64,000 nucleotides of DNA, from the NCBI GenBank assembly GCA_947652605.1, contig OX393578.1, forward strand, positions 62,317,415 to 62,381,414, given 5' to 3'. Position 1 is the stretch's first letter. Each line of letters starts with the position of its first letter. This document shows, piece by piece, positions 37,661-49,461 of this stretch. The DNA is from Elmis aenea. Lineage: Eukaryota; Arthropoda; Insecta; Coleoptera; Elmidae. The notes below the pieces were generated by a model. That model had not been told where the DNA came from. It saw only the letters and a program-made list of their open reading frames with translations, and made no database searches. The position numbers and the translations under genes are program-made.

Positions 37661-39162
37661 GCGACTTAGATAATTAAAAATTTATTTTTGTCAAGATATA
37701 GAATTTCCTCTCCGTTCGAGATGTATTACATTATTGAACACCTCAATAAAAAAAAATAATTCTATTACATTTTGTGGTTATCTATAGGAATTTGCACATA
37801 TTTATGGGCACTGGTGAAGAAGGGCCCTTCTGCTACACGTTAACTACGCCCCTGTTTAAATCCAACAATCACTAAACCTAATGCGTTTTTAATGAACACA
37901 AATACCAGCATGTAGTTTACGGAAAATACTGCGCTCTGTGCATCTATAAACGCGGTAACGAGGCCAAGTTGACGTTTAAGTATTCCATTAAACTGGAACA
38001 ATTGTGTAGATAACCTGTCACATTAGATATTTATCCTTCAAATGCTAATTTAGAGTGAGACTAAAACCCATGGAAGATAAAAGACCCTTTGACATTTTAA
38101 ATGGGTTTGAGATCCCTCGTAAATCTACCCGACGGCACAAAAACAATTGGAATTGGACAGGAGTTACTTTTCAGGTATTAGGATACCTTGCGAATGTGTG
38201 TGTGGTTTTGGTACAAAATCATTTTAATTTAGTAAATTTGTAAATGTATTCAGAATAGTTCGAAATAACAATTTCAAATACAATTGGTGTGAACTGTGGT
38301 TGATTCATTAATTTAATATTCCACAATTTTAAAAGTTTAATCAAGTAGGTTCTAAGTAACTTAAATTTGATAATTAAACTTTAAATAACAGGAAGGAACT
38401 AGTTCATATGAAGATGCTTCTTAGGTTTTCACGGTCCAACATTTTTATTTCTTAATAAATTTAGCGTGGTCATATACCTAATTAAGCAGTTCAGTTCAAA
38501 ATACCTACCTACCGGCTAGTGGAACTCCGAACAAAACATTTTGATTTACCTGCAGGTGCTTGTTTCAAAGGGTTATTTCCATTCCAATTCATCCCTGTTA
38601 TTCGACCACAAAAAAAAGCTTAATAATCTGGGCAAAAAATTATTTTTAGAGAGAGAGGGAGAGAGAGAGAGAACTGTTCGTTTCGTTGTAATTGCTCGCA
38701 AAACTTTTTCACAAACAGTTTTATAATATTTGCGTACGTGCGACTTTTGTAAATTCGGTTCATTTAAAAAACAATTGGCGCTCTCGTCATGGTAAAAAAG
38801 TTTTTTAAACGAGTCACGGGCAAATATTACGAGCTAAAATTTGGCAGTTTTAAAACATCTAGAAAAAATGGGTCAACAATGGTTTAGGCTTGTCAAATGA
38901 ATGTAACATAAAGTGTGAATCACAAATCAAAACCGACTTATCTGGGAAATATATTGTTAATGGATATTTATTCCTAATATAACGAAATAATTTTTGGTTT
39001 ATTTAATTAATTTGTGTTACTTTAGTAATATACCCGGCACCTCCACCATTTTTGTAAAACAAATATAAACATTTTATTAACTCGAGAAATATTGCTTTTA
39101 CGTATAGAACATGCTTAACGTTTTTAAAGCCAATCGAATTGACTACAAGAAAACGTAGAAAT
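37661..39162. other. AT-rich DNA; (GA)n tract at 38649-38672
   Basis: One GA microsatellite. A 57-codon ORF at 38070-38243 is treated in the findings. No recognised gene. Confidence 0.45.
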
Positions 39163-39164
39163 AT

Positions 39165-39806
39165 ACAGGGTCTTGTATTAAACAATAAAACAAATTTTCA
39201 TTTGATTCTCTAAAACTTAACACTCCGTATATCTGCATTTCTGTTATGTTCTGTTAACTTTTCTTCTTGTATTAAAGAAAATTAATTTTATTTATGTGTT
39301 TAAATTTCCTGCAATGCATCTTAATTGAAAATGCGGCTACTTAAGAGTGGCAAACGAGTTGTGAGATTACCTCATTTGATATTCCAGCGTGACCCCGGCA
39401 CATTTCAGTTTAATATCTTTTTCTCAAGAAAACGCCGAAAAAACTTGGATGCCGTTTGTTTTACGGATGTTTCTTATCGCCACACTCTAAAGTCGTGCCT
39501 GTTCATGCGAATGGGCTGATAAACAACTTGTTTAAAGCGGAAAGGAAACTAAGTGTAACCATTCTGAATGCGCTTAAAATATTGCCAACAAATTGTATAC
39601 GAATGGTTTGTTTGAGAATCATAATCGTCAGAAATTACTAGTTTCTTTGACCTTTACTCTGACGAGTTTACAAAATTTGAAACCATCCAACAAGAACACC
39701 GGAATTATTCACACGCAAATTGTTTTACTAATAATTAAAGTTTTTGATCAAAACTCCAGAAAAAATCCAAGACCATAGAGTTTGCAGTCTTTGTTAAAAC
39801 ACCCGG
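39165..39806. mobile_element. Possible CAGGGTG-type TIR element, about 640 bp
   Basis: The left end TACAGGGTCTTGTATTAAAC and the right end, read in reverse as TACCGGGTGTTTTAACAAAG, are roughly inverted and bordered by TA. The interior is less AT-rich than its surroundings. The ends match only moderately. Confidence 0.35.
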
Positions 39807-39809
39807 TAT

Positions 39810-42248
39810 ACCAGTATTATTTACTTTTCTTTCGTTTAACAGTATATATCATATCAAATATCCATCATCACAAAACTGTAAACACAACGTTTGATCTTTC
39901 TCCAACCTGTCATCAAAGATGAACACTAACGACATATGAGATATGTCGCTGCAACGACGAAGCATCCTTTAATATCGTCTCTTAATGTCTAACGGGAATA
40001 TAATAGCACATCTGTATGATGGCTCGGCACAATGCAAAGGTACACAAGTGTTGACAACAATGTGCAGGGTTTAGCATTAGATTTGCATTGAAATCAGAAC
40101 TGAAGCCGATTTACATCAAAATTCAAAAACTCGTACGAAAAAATAAGATTTATTATGACCGTTGCTAACGGTAACGGCCTGAAAAGTAACTTTTACGGCC
40201 GTTGCTAAGGATAGGGCCGGTAATGCAGTACTTTATGGTTGCTGACGCGTCCGTCAAACAGCTGTTTCTAGTACGATCGCACAAAAACTTATTATTTATA
40301 CTCATTTTTTTTTAAAAAGCCTAAAATAGTAGTCTTAAGCAAGAAGAATAGAACGCGTTACGATAAACGAAAATCAGTAAGACAACGTTTTCACAAAGTC
40401 AGTTTCACCATCTTTAGTAAAGAAAAGTCTGAAGTGGACTTTTATTTAAAACTTGTGCATTTAGTTTCAATATTTTACTAGCACATTGAAAAAACTACGT
40501 TTTGATTAACATCTCCGTTATTCAGTAGAAAGAAAAAAGTTTTAAATACAAAAGTTGTTCGATCCTCACAGTCTGCATAATCCAGTACCTACTTATTTTA
40601 AATACACTGAGTGTTCAGTTTTTGAGAACCAACATGCAACTTTCGTATTTTAAGTACGTATACAGGATGTCCCAGATAACATTTCCAGCATGGAGATCTC
40701 GTTTAATATAAGAGATACAGGTTTCTTTAATTAGATGAATTATTCCCAAGTATGAGAGGAGCTCCAATCAATTTTTAAAAGTACAAAATGTTAAGGCAAA
40801 AAATATGATATTGTTTGAATTTCTTTTTGCTCTTTCGTCTTAATCATTAGATTAATTTTCTTAGTAATTTTTTAAGGTACTTTATAATGGAAAATGTAAC
40901 TGTTTTTAATTTTTTTTATCATCTACCATTGTCGAAATATTATCCGTAACTTCAGTTAAAGTTAATATCTCAAAAATTAATTATTGGGTAACTATTTGTA
41001 TACAATGTATCGTCTAAGAACTGCATAACTTCAATTGCTAGACTCTCTTTAGATAAAATAGAGCAGTAAATAGTTAGAGTAATAAACAGCATACGTTTTA
41101 GTTGTTTTCGTAAACCAACCGCTATGAAACGTAACTTCAAAAAAGTTATACAACCTTAAAGTTTACAACTTGTTCGGTAAAATATATATTGGTGTTTTCT
41201 CATTTGCAGTGATGTTATGTCCAAAGTTCTGTGGTTAACCTCATCGTAATTTGAAAGGGCAGCCCTATTCATATAAAATAAACAAGCTCCTTAACGAAAT
41301 TTTACAAACCGCAAGTTTGGAAATCGCTTTAAGATATTTTGTTGGTGAAACTTTTTGATTTTACGAGTTTGACTTAATTTTTAAAACTTTTTACTCCAAG
41401 TAAAATGCAGAAAATTACATTTTTACGATTGTTTTGGTTTATTTTTAAGAAGATTATAATTAATTAATTAATTTACAAGTACTAGAATTATAAATCGCCA
41501 ATATTCCAAACCTATGTAGGTATTTAAATTTTTTTGGAATACAATCTACTTATACGTTGTTGTGCGAGATAGTCAGAAGTCAAACATGTTTTTGTTCACC
41601 AAAGATTAAAATAGTCCAGAGGCTTTTTCCACACAAACTTCAGAGAGCTACCAAAGTAAAATAGAAAATCAGTTATTTGAATGCAAATTCCGATTTTAAT
41701 ATCTTGTGGTAACTAAAATGTTGAGGTTTAAACTTGAATCAAACTTTTTTAATAAGCACCATGCTTGGAAGTTATGAAAACTTTTCAATAGGTTTATAAC
41801 AAATTAATTGTTTAGCCGATATTTCAACAAAACGAACAGAACTTTACTGAACACAGTCGTTGAACAAGGGAAACTGGCTTAAACTCATTACCTTAATTAA
41901 ACTGACTACAGTTCGTGTACATGTTTGTACTTCAAACCTATAATTTCGTCGTGAAATATTAAAAATATTTAGAGAAATTATATTTTAATAGTTGTCTCTT
42001 AAATAATAAATTTCCCTTGCACTTATAAGAGCTTAAATCCTTAATAAATACGTGAATAAACAATTTAAAATCGCTCACTGGTTAACTCATTTAACTATTT
42101 CTAACCAACTTCATTTTGACAATCTAGCTTCAAATGGCAGGTAAAGAACTAAAATATAAAGGTGCGAATTTGGTTCGTCAGGATAAACAAAAAAAATATT
42201 GACAATAAATTTAAAAAAGCTCTACAAACTGGCGTTAAAATCAGATAT
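39810..42248. other. AT-rich DNA without recognisable features
   Basis: A direct repeat of CCGTTGCTAA occurs near 40162-40212. A single transposon-like end (ACAGGATGTCCCAG) lies near 40665. Nothing else is identifiable. Confidence 0.4.
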
Positions 42249-42271
42249 AGTGTCCATAACAAAAAATTGAC

Positions 42272-42301
42272 CTGATGATGGTTAAAAAAAAAAACCGAAA
42301 C
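42272..42301 (+). ncRNA. Hammerhead-ribozyme-like core, probably a Penelope-type relic
   Basis: CTGATGA (42272-42278), then GGTT with an A-rich loop and AACC (42280-42296), then GAAAC (42297-42301). This is the order of a hammerhead catalytic core with stem II. Penelope-like retroelements are known to carry such cores. An extra T after CTGATGA, and no convincing stem I/III or UH cleavage site, argue that it is degenerate or fortuitous. Confidence 0.3.
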
Positions 42302-42320
42302 GTCGCATGGATAATACAAT

Positions 42321-43044
42321 ACAGGGTGGTCCACTTAGAAGGGCCACTTATTGGGATCTCGTAAACGGTAAGAGCCACAAAGAAGTTTCAATTAGACAAA
42401 TTGTTCGCCTGAGACCATTAAGTGATGCTTTAGTGTTTTAAAAAAATTCTATGGCACTCCGAATAATGAACAAAAATCGAAATATTTATTTTTTAAATTG
42501 TTAATAACTCGGGTGGACTTTAAGGTACAAAAATATTTTTGGGAAACAAGTTGTAGGTTTTTTTACGCACTGTAGAATGAAAACATTCATTTGTATGAAT
42601 TTTGTTAAACTCTTAAATAAATTACAAACTTGACTTTTTTTAAATGAAAGTTGGCGATGACCTCACGAAAAAGCATTTCCCCCACAACTATTTTTAATGT
42701 ATTTATTTTGATATTTTGGCTCAAAACAAATAAAATTCATTAAAACGTTCCCATGACGCTATAAAGTGCCATAAATTTAAACAATATTGAAACAAATGAA
42801 TGTTTTCATTTTACAGTACGTAAAAAAATCTACAAATTTGTTTCCAAAAAATTCTGTACCATAAAGTAAAAACGAGTTATTACCGATTAAACAAATCCCC
42901 ATTTTGTTCTTTGTTTATTATCTAGCGTGCCATGAAACTTTTTTAAAACATTAAACCTTCACCGATTACTTGATTAGGCCTCAGAACGGGGAACAATTTG
43001 TCTTCTTTAAACTGCTTTGTAGCTTTATGTGGACCACCCGGTAT
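42321..43044. mobile_element. 724-bp foldback element with ACAGGGTGGTCCAC-type ends
   Basis: The left end ACAGGGTGGTCCACTTAGAA is mirrored at the right by ACCGGGTGGTCCACATAAAG. The arms stay inverted for about 280 bp, for example GAAAACATTCATTTGT near 42579 against ACAAATGAATGTTTTC near 42793. No ORF. Confidence 0.85.
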
Positions 43045-44421
43045 ATATTATATTAATCCATGCGAACACATTATTAAGTTCATTACCAGGGAGGTTAAAG
43101 ATGTTAAGTTTTATTCATGTTGTTTAATGCTAACTACAGCTTTTACTGCGGTTTCTCTCCCACTCAGCTTTGCTCTTCTTAAGTGCCGTATTCTACCAAG
43201 AAATAATACTTGTTAGTAGAGTTTAGCTGTTTCTTGCCCTAACGCAGTTTGAGGGCAAAGCAAATTTTGGGAAAGTGCGAAGTTTGACTTAAGTATGCAT
43301 AGATAATGACTAGCCCTAACCACAAAAAGGAAAATCTCAGCCATACTAATGACACACATAAAGGAAACACTGCAAAGAATTCTTAACGTCGGATTAAAAT
43401 TGTTTTATAACTTTAAAATGATCCCACCAGCATAAGACCGTTTAAAGCTGGTAAACAAATCAGTTATTCTACTATTTTATTTTGGTACAGTTATTTAAAT
43501 TTGAAAAAACTGTTGTTATTAGTAATAATAATCAAGATGTGTCTAAATATTAAATAAAAAGATGTGCCAAGCTCCAATTCTTGTATTTTCGAATACTATT
43601 AGCTTACCTAGCTACTTTATATGGTGATGATAACCTTGCGCATCAGAGGAGAATAGAAATAGTAAGAATTTGCGAAGTAGAAGCTTATAAAATGGTAATA
43701 AAAGGGTAGAGATTGGACAAAGCATCTTATTAAACGCCTTTATTACAAGAACACGAAGAAAAAACGTTATCAGAATACGTTATGTTGCGGAAAGTGATTT
43801 TTTTATTAAACTTCTGAGCTGGTACGCCAAAATGCAAGTAAATTCGACTATTTAACTATTGAACATAGCTTTATTCTGCAAAAAGATATATTTAGTAACT
43901 TTTGTGTTGGTAAATTGGTAGCTCTCTTTATAATTTGAAAAGCCACTAGATCCCTGAAACCTCTGAAAAAGTTTTAGGGACTCCTAGATATTCTACTTTT
44001 TGAGATGCACTGATCTAGATAAATTAATTTACATTGTTTGTTTCAATGTCTGCAGTGTTATATAAATTAATTCATTTTGTTGAATACAATTTATTTTAAA
44101 GTTAAAACTAAATTTTACAATTTTATTCTGCGCCAGTTTTGTCGACTTTAAATAACTAATGACCACGTTGGTGCAGTGAAAGCCTCGTTGAGTTAAAATT
44201 AATGTTTAATTTCATAGTTAGTAGTCTGTGAAGGCAATGGTGAATGGTTTGAATCAGACAGTGGCTTCAAGTTTTCAAGTCTGCACCGCAGACGCAATTT
44301 AAGAAAATGTTCTTTTCACTCGAGTCACAATTTAAGACCTAACTAAATATATTTCATTATAACTGAGAAAGTCTTTTGTGATGTCTTTATTGCTAGAAAT
44401 TTTGCGGGCGTGATTTGCTAA
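43045..44421. other. AT-rich DNA without recognisable features
   Basis: No gene or bounded repeat. Confidence 0.45.
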
Positions 44422-45113
44422 CAAGGGAAGGTTGTCGCTAGAATCTGATCAAGGCTGTGTTTATTGCATCAATAACATCAAAAGTATATGTTTTGCAGAG
44501 TTATACGTGCCACTGGCCATTTCCTTCGGAAAAATAGGAGAAAAACTGGAAAGTTGAATAATAAAGGTAATTTTTGCGATCACGTTGGCCATAAAACCGA
44601 CAGAGATGAAATCGAAAATTTTTTGTTTACCAATGCGCGCATCTTTTGCAAGAAAAATGGTGCAAATTTTTTGAAAAAATCTTAAACGCTTCCGGAGAAA
44701 ACCGCAAAATACGCGGACCTCGTAAAAACGGTTTCCCCAATGTTAAACGCCTATGTAAGGCGCATAGATTTAGTTAAACAACTTCTCAAATCATAGCGTT
44801 TTTACGGGGATTTCGTTTTTGACGTTTTCCTCCGGAACCGTTAAAGATTTTTTCAAAAACTACACCATTTTACTAGCCAAGATTGCGCACAATTGGTAAA
44901 TAGAAGAATTTCGATTTCATCTCTGACAGTTTCATAGCCAACGCATCGCAAAAATTACCGTTATTATTCAACTTCTCAGTTTTTCCCCAATTTTTCCGAA
45001 GGAAATGGCCAGGGGCTCGCATAACTCTGCAAAACTTTTAGGTTTTATGTTCTTGATGCAATAAACACAGCCTTAATCAGATTTTAACGACAACACATCG
45101 TGACCTTCCCTGG
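44422..45113. mobile_element. 692-bp palindromic element with TAA duplication
   Basis: TAA lies on both sides (44419-44421, 45114-45116). The arms of about 300 bp are inverted, from CAAGGGAAGG and CTGTGTTTATTGCATCAA at the ends to CTCGTAAAAACG at the centre (about 44730-44800). Partial relatives lie at 1-165 and 32135-32420. No transposase. Confidence 0.88.
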
Positions 45114-45116
45114 TAA

Positions 45117-46524
45117 GAAATCAAGTAAAGCTTGATTTAAAAAGTTTTGGCCTCATTCAAGTGAAAAATTCTTGACCAACGCACAAATTATATCAGCAAA
45201 TAAATCATACCAAACAACTATTTCAATGCTATGATTATAGTTTAATATGATAAGAAATATAATACTATTACCATTACAAATAGCCCCCGAGACAAGATTT
45301 TAATTTCTTTTCTTATTCAGGTTTTTTAAAGGTGAATAGAAAAATTAAGTTCACTTTTTAAACCTTGGTTATACAAAAAAGAATCTTGCGTGAAAGTATA
45401 ATATTCCATTTCCCAACGAATTAAGACAATGTAAAAGAAAATTGCTGCACAAAGTTTGTCTTGCATATATTAACTGAACTCAACCCAACTCACCAAAGTA
45501 CAGCTTTAACATCTAGATATCTTTGCTTCACTTACCTAGAACAAAAGAAAAAACAATAAATAAAACAAGTAGATACAACACTTCATAAACATCTTAATTA
45601 AAAAATGTGTCGTACAACACTTGCATAATAAAGATTTTATTATCAGAATTAAGGTTGATTTCTATTTGCTTTGTATGCCTTTTCTCTTTGAAGGTCCTGT
45701 AGCGTTTTCCGTTTTGATGAGATTAAGTTTGGACAAATAAAAAAGTAAGAAAATGCTCTTGAAATACACAAGACACAAATGCACAAATGAAAATCATTTC
45801 TGGACTTGTTATAATTAGTTAACAGGTAATTTTTGTTGACGTTATTTCAATTATTACGCCATGGTATTTTTGTCTTCAAAGGTTAAAAGCAAGAGAAAAC
45901 AAAGTAAGAAAGTTTCATGTTGTAGGTGTCCAAAACGAAATTTATTGGTGTGCCTAGTCTTGTACATCGATTAATTTTGATTGACAGACATAGCAAGTTC
46001 AACTAGTCATTATTAGAGCTGTGGGTACTTGTACTGAACCACTAAGTATTTTAAACGCCCCCCGTATGTACGATTACGATAAAAGTACTATAATTGCTAT
46101 TTTCCAGTGATAACCTTTTTGTAAAACCGTTTTTTAAGATTAAACAACTAAGCGAAACGGTTACTTTACATCGATAACAATATTGAAAAAAGGAAAGATA
46201 AATAAACAGCTAAAACGTTTGAACAGAAGTTACACATTAAAATAGTTCGATAATATTATAATCGCTTAACTTTTTTATTATTTATTACCAAGGGCCTTTA
46301 ATACTATTTTAAAATGTCTCGTTAAACGTAGTAAAAGTTATTGCTTGCATAAAGGGTGAAATAGCGTTAGTCACTTTTTTTAATACAAGAGTTGCTAATT
46401 CGATTATGTCAGTAAAGTTTTGCAGAGTCACAAAATAAAGTTAAAACCCGCGAAACTGAAAAAAATGAATTTTAATCAGTTTGGACGACAGTTTCAAACA
46501 CAAATTTTTATCAGTAGGTACTAT
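45117..46524. other. AT-rich DNA without recognisable features
   Basis: No gene or bounded repeat. Confidence 0.45.
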
Positions 46525-46985
46525 TTTCGCTGAGGTGGTCCCTTTTTGGGTTCCTGCACTGCGACCTATTGGTCTATTGTATCCTCTTGCGACAGCCCCT
46601 TACAGAATCCTGTGTTTTTAAAAAAAGCTTTTCTTTAAAGATGTTTTTTTTTAATGGTTGGCTTTTTCCATCCTCAGAAGTCTACGCCGATAGGGTGTGG
46701 ATCCATCACACTGCCAAATTACGTGAAGATGAGTTTCTTCTTCACCACATCCTCTGCATATGCCGGTCTCTAAGAGCCCTATTATGTAGAAGTGTTTGTT
46801 TAGCCCACAGTGTCCTGTGACGAGACCTGTGGTTACTCTGCTTATCCTGAGCATTTCCTGTATCTTTTTCTTCGAGATTTTTGACAGGATAGCAGGTTCT
46901 GGTCCGAAGAAAATTGTCTCGTTGCCAATTTTTGCCAGGGCTTCTCGTTTCCTGGACACCATACCAGTTTAACGTTATTTCTCTA
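46525..46985 (-). mobile_element. LINE 3' end, third copy of the 4.2-kb family
   Basis: Minus-strand reading ISRVTTGLVTGHCGLNKHFY, then IIGLLETGICRGCGEEETHL and STPYRRRLLRMEKANH closely follows the 4.2-kb copy. It keeps the CRGCGEEETHLHVIWQC zinc knuckle in better order. An internal deletion removes about 100 bp just after the FFGPEPA segment. The 3' UTR is present. Confidence 0.85.
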
Positions 46986-48379
46986 AATATCTTCTAACAC
47001 ATGACAGATGGAAAAACGTTGAAGCAATAATTTTTTTAGACTATTTTGTGTCAATTGGGATTAAGTTATTTAGCATTATAGCGTTTATAATCAGGCATTC
47101 TTGTTAGATGGCCTTACCATATAAGTTTCTTTCTCTCCATGTTGTCATTGATGTTTTTTTAAAAAAATTTACATAGTTTATAAGAAGTATCGTGTTATGT
47201 TTTTGCCGAAACTCGTTAGATATTTAGGAATTTTATGAATGTCGACTAATGCACATTGATGTGAATGCGCCACTTTTGAATCCAACTTTGAAGTGAGTTG
47301 AGATGTGTATATATACGACGAAGCTATTGTTGGCTGGCTCCTCATGGTTACCAAGGATGGCCGTGTCAACTGTGAATGTTCCTGTTGTAGTATTACTTAC
47401 TTTTAACAATAACCAAGTTAAAGTTTTAGGATTATTGCAATGCTTTTTTCAAATCATCTGTTTTAAGTTTATAGCACTCTTTAAGACATTCAACAATTTT
47501 CAACAAATTAAGCTTAGTATTTAAAGCTTTATAAAATGTATAGCCACCAAAAATTAAACAATGCAAAAAAAAACATAATTTAAAACACAATTTAAAACTC
47601 GCTCGTTTGTTTCAATCGCTACTAACTTTAGTCACCAATAACTGATAACAGTAATACAATTTACAACGAAAAATCAAGTTTGGATAATAAGGTCGTGTCG
47701 ATAACATAAATAACATTTATATCAAGAAACCAAAAAACTCAGCACAGCACGTATATATTACGTCTTATCTCACGAGGTCTCTACAACAACAAATAATAGG
47801 TCACCGATTACGATTTTTTAGTGCAAGTTATTGACTTTCTCATATCATAATATTTTCAGAATCGCAACGTTAAAATAATACCTAGAAAAGTTTGTTGATT
47901 CTAATTCCTGAGAATGCTACGATTTTTTCTTCATTAAGCTATCAGAAGTGTTACAATTCTGTAAGCTAATTTGATGACCTGTAGTATGCGCTGCAACTGA
48001 AGTATAAGGACAGCATCCAACAAAGTTTTTCATACAAGCCATGCCAGAATTTTGGTTTCTGTAAGTTCTTCGTAATACTCTGTTTTTAAGAATGAGCTCC
48101 TGTGTTGGTTACACAATTATAATTTTGTTCAACTTTATACTTAGCTCGTTTTTATGACCAATAATTTTTGTGTTTTGTTTATATCTGATTTGCTACATTA
48201 AATATGTATCAATAAAATAAAAGCAACAAAAAATATTTATCAAAGAACATTGTTTGTTTCATTATTATAAACGACGAATAAGTAGTTTACTCGTGGAGTA
48301 AAATTTACTTCCCGAATAAATAGCTATTTAGAGTATTATAAATACTTAATATTTTTTTTGCAATTCTTTCAACATTGTA
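46986..48379. other. AT-rich DNA without recognisable features
   Basis: No gene seen. Open frames around 47178-47524 have no recognisable product. Confidence 0.45.
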
Positions 48380-49062
48380 GCTGTCTAGGTCAATGCCTAG
48401 AGCCTTCTTAGGATCTTCTTTGTTTGGGCGTTGTTCCTTTCAGAGAATGTAGTGTTTTTATAGGAATAATTAGATGTCGCTCTACTTCTTAATGTCGTTC
48501 ATTGGTTATTGGCTTAAATACAGTGGTTAAGTTTTCTTCAAACAAGTTGTTTTGTTTTGGTCGCTTTTGGCCCATGGTTCCGAATTGGTTTTCTGTATTG
48601 AAGGTCAGAGACGTTAGCTAGGGTTTTTAACAGTTTTCCAGATGGAGTTGCCTGGTGAGCTTGGACATATTGTTTGGTTTACATCCCTTATTTCTTCGAG
48701 TTTCCAGAACGACTTAATTGGTCATAACTGCTGTTAACTATGGGGTTGTGGCAACGATTGAGCCAGCATTTATTCATCTCTAATGGTACTTGGTTGGATT
48801 TCAGGCGTTGTTTGCTATGCTGTTTGTTGTAACTTTGCAATGAATTCATATGTAGCTGCTTCTATTGCTTCGGGTTCTTTGAGGCGTACGTATGAGAATG
48901 GTTTGATTGATTATTTTACGGTGTTCTTCCCAGTTTGTCCCAAAATTGTGTGGTCGTGGTATGGGTTCTAGTTGCAACAATAGGAAAGTGGTCTGACGTC
49001 AAATTATAGTTGATGTTACTTCTGTATGTGCCGGTATTGGTGACAAAGAAGTCTAGTGTGTC
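48380..49062 (-). mobile_element. LINE endonuclease-domain remnant upstream of the hexosaminidase gene
   Basis: The minus strand from 49062 reads TDTLDFFVTNTGTYRSNI, then NYNLTSDHFPIVA. This is the end of an apurinic-type endonuclease domain ('LDFxxxN...SDHxPV') as in jockey/I/CR1 clades. Degenerate linker sequence follows down to about 48380. It lies some 220 bp from the hexosaminidase start codon. Confidence 0.7.
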
Positions 49063-49079
49063 GGTTATTTACAACTATC

Positions 49080-49281
49080 TAACACGTACTATTAATTTAC
49101 ACTATAACTTGTGTCTTTTTGTTTTACTTATAACAAGTTTTAAATTTTTATCAGCGGATTTCCGCAACGCCTCGATCATTAAATCAGAACTTGATTATGC
49201 TGCAAAAGTCGAAACGACGTCACCTAATTTAGATTTGTACATATTAAATTCGATAGCGCCAGTCGCCGACTGGCCGGCAAC
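49080..49281 (+). promoter_or_regulatory. Presumed 5' UTR/promoter of the hexosaminidase gene
   Basis: This stretch separates the LINE endonuclease remnant from the start codon and becomes noticeably richer in CpG and GC from about 49160 to 49280, as expected of a 5' UTR. I see no convincing TATA box. An open frame ends at 49285 across the start codon but has no recognisable product. Confidence 0.35.
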
Positions 49282-49461
49282 ATGAATGCAATTTCGAATG
49301 TGTTATGTGTACTAATTTTGATTTTTGAATGTTCCAAAGGCTACATCGTTGAACCTGGACCAACCGTTAAGGCCACGGTCGGAGAAGTATGGCCTATTCC
49401 TCAAAAGCAAACCACCTTTGATACATTTTTTATTGTAAGGTCATCTAAATTCCAATTTCAA
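49282..49461 (+). CDS. HEXB-like: Hexosaminidase exon 1
   Basis: Codes for residues 1-60: a signal peptide with a hydrophobic VLCVLILIF core and likely cleavage after SKG (residue 20), followed by the mature N-terminus with VWPIPQ at 37-42. It ends exactly at a codon boundary before GTAAGT, so the intron is phase 0. Confidence 0.93.

Noticed and set aside
38649..38672. (GA)n tract considered as a GAGA-factor site or tandem-array element
   Set aside because: It is a simple microsatellite with no gene start nearby.
49010..49285. 91-codon plus-strand frame overlapping the hexosaminidase start
   Set aside because: Its product resembles nothing known, and its first half overlaps the LINE relic and AT-rich DNA. 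The hexosaminidase start one frame over has a signal peptide and joins the rest of the gene.
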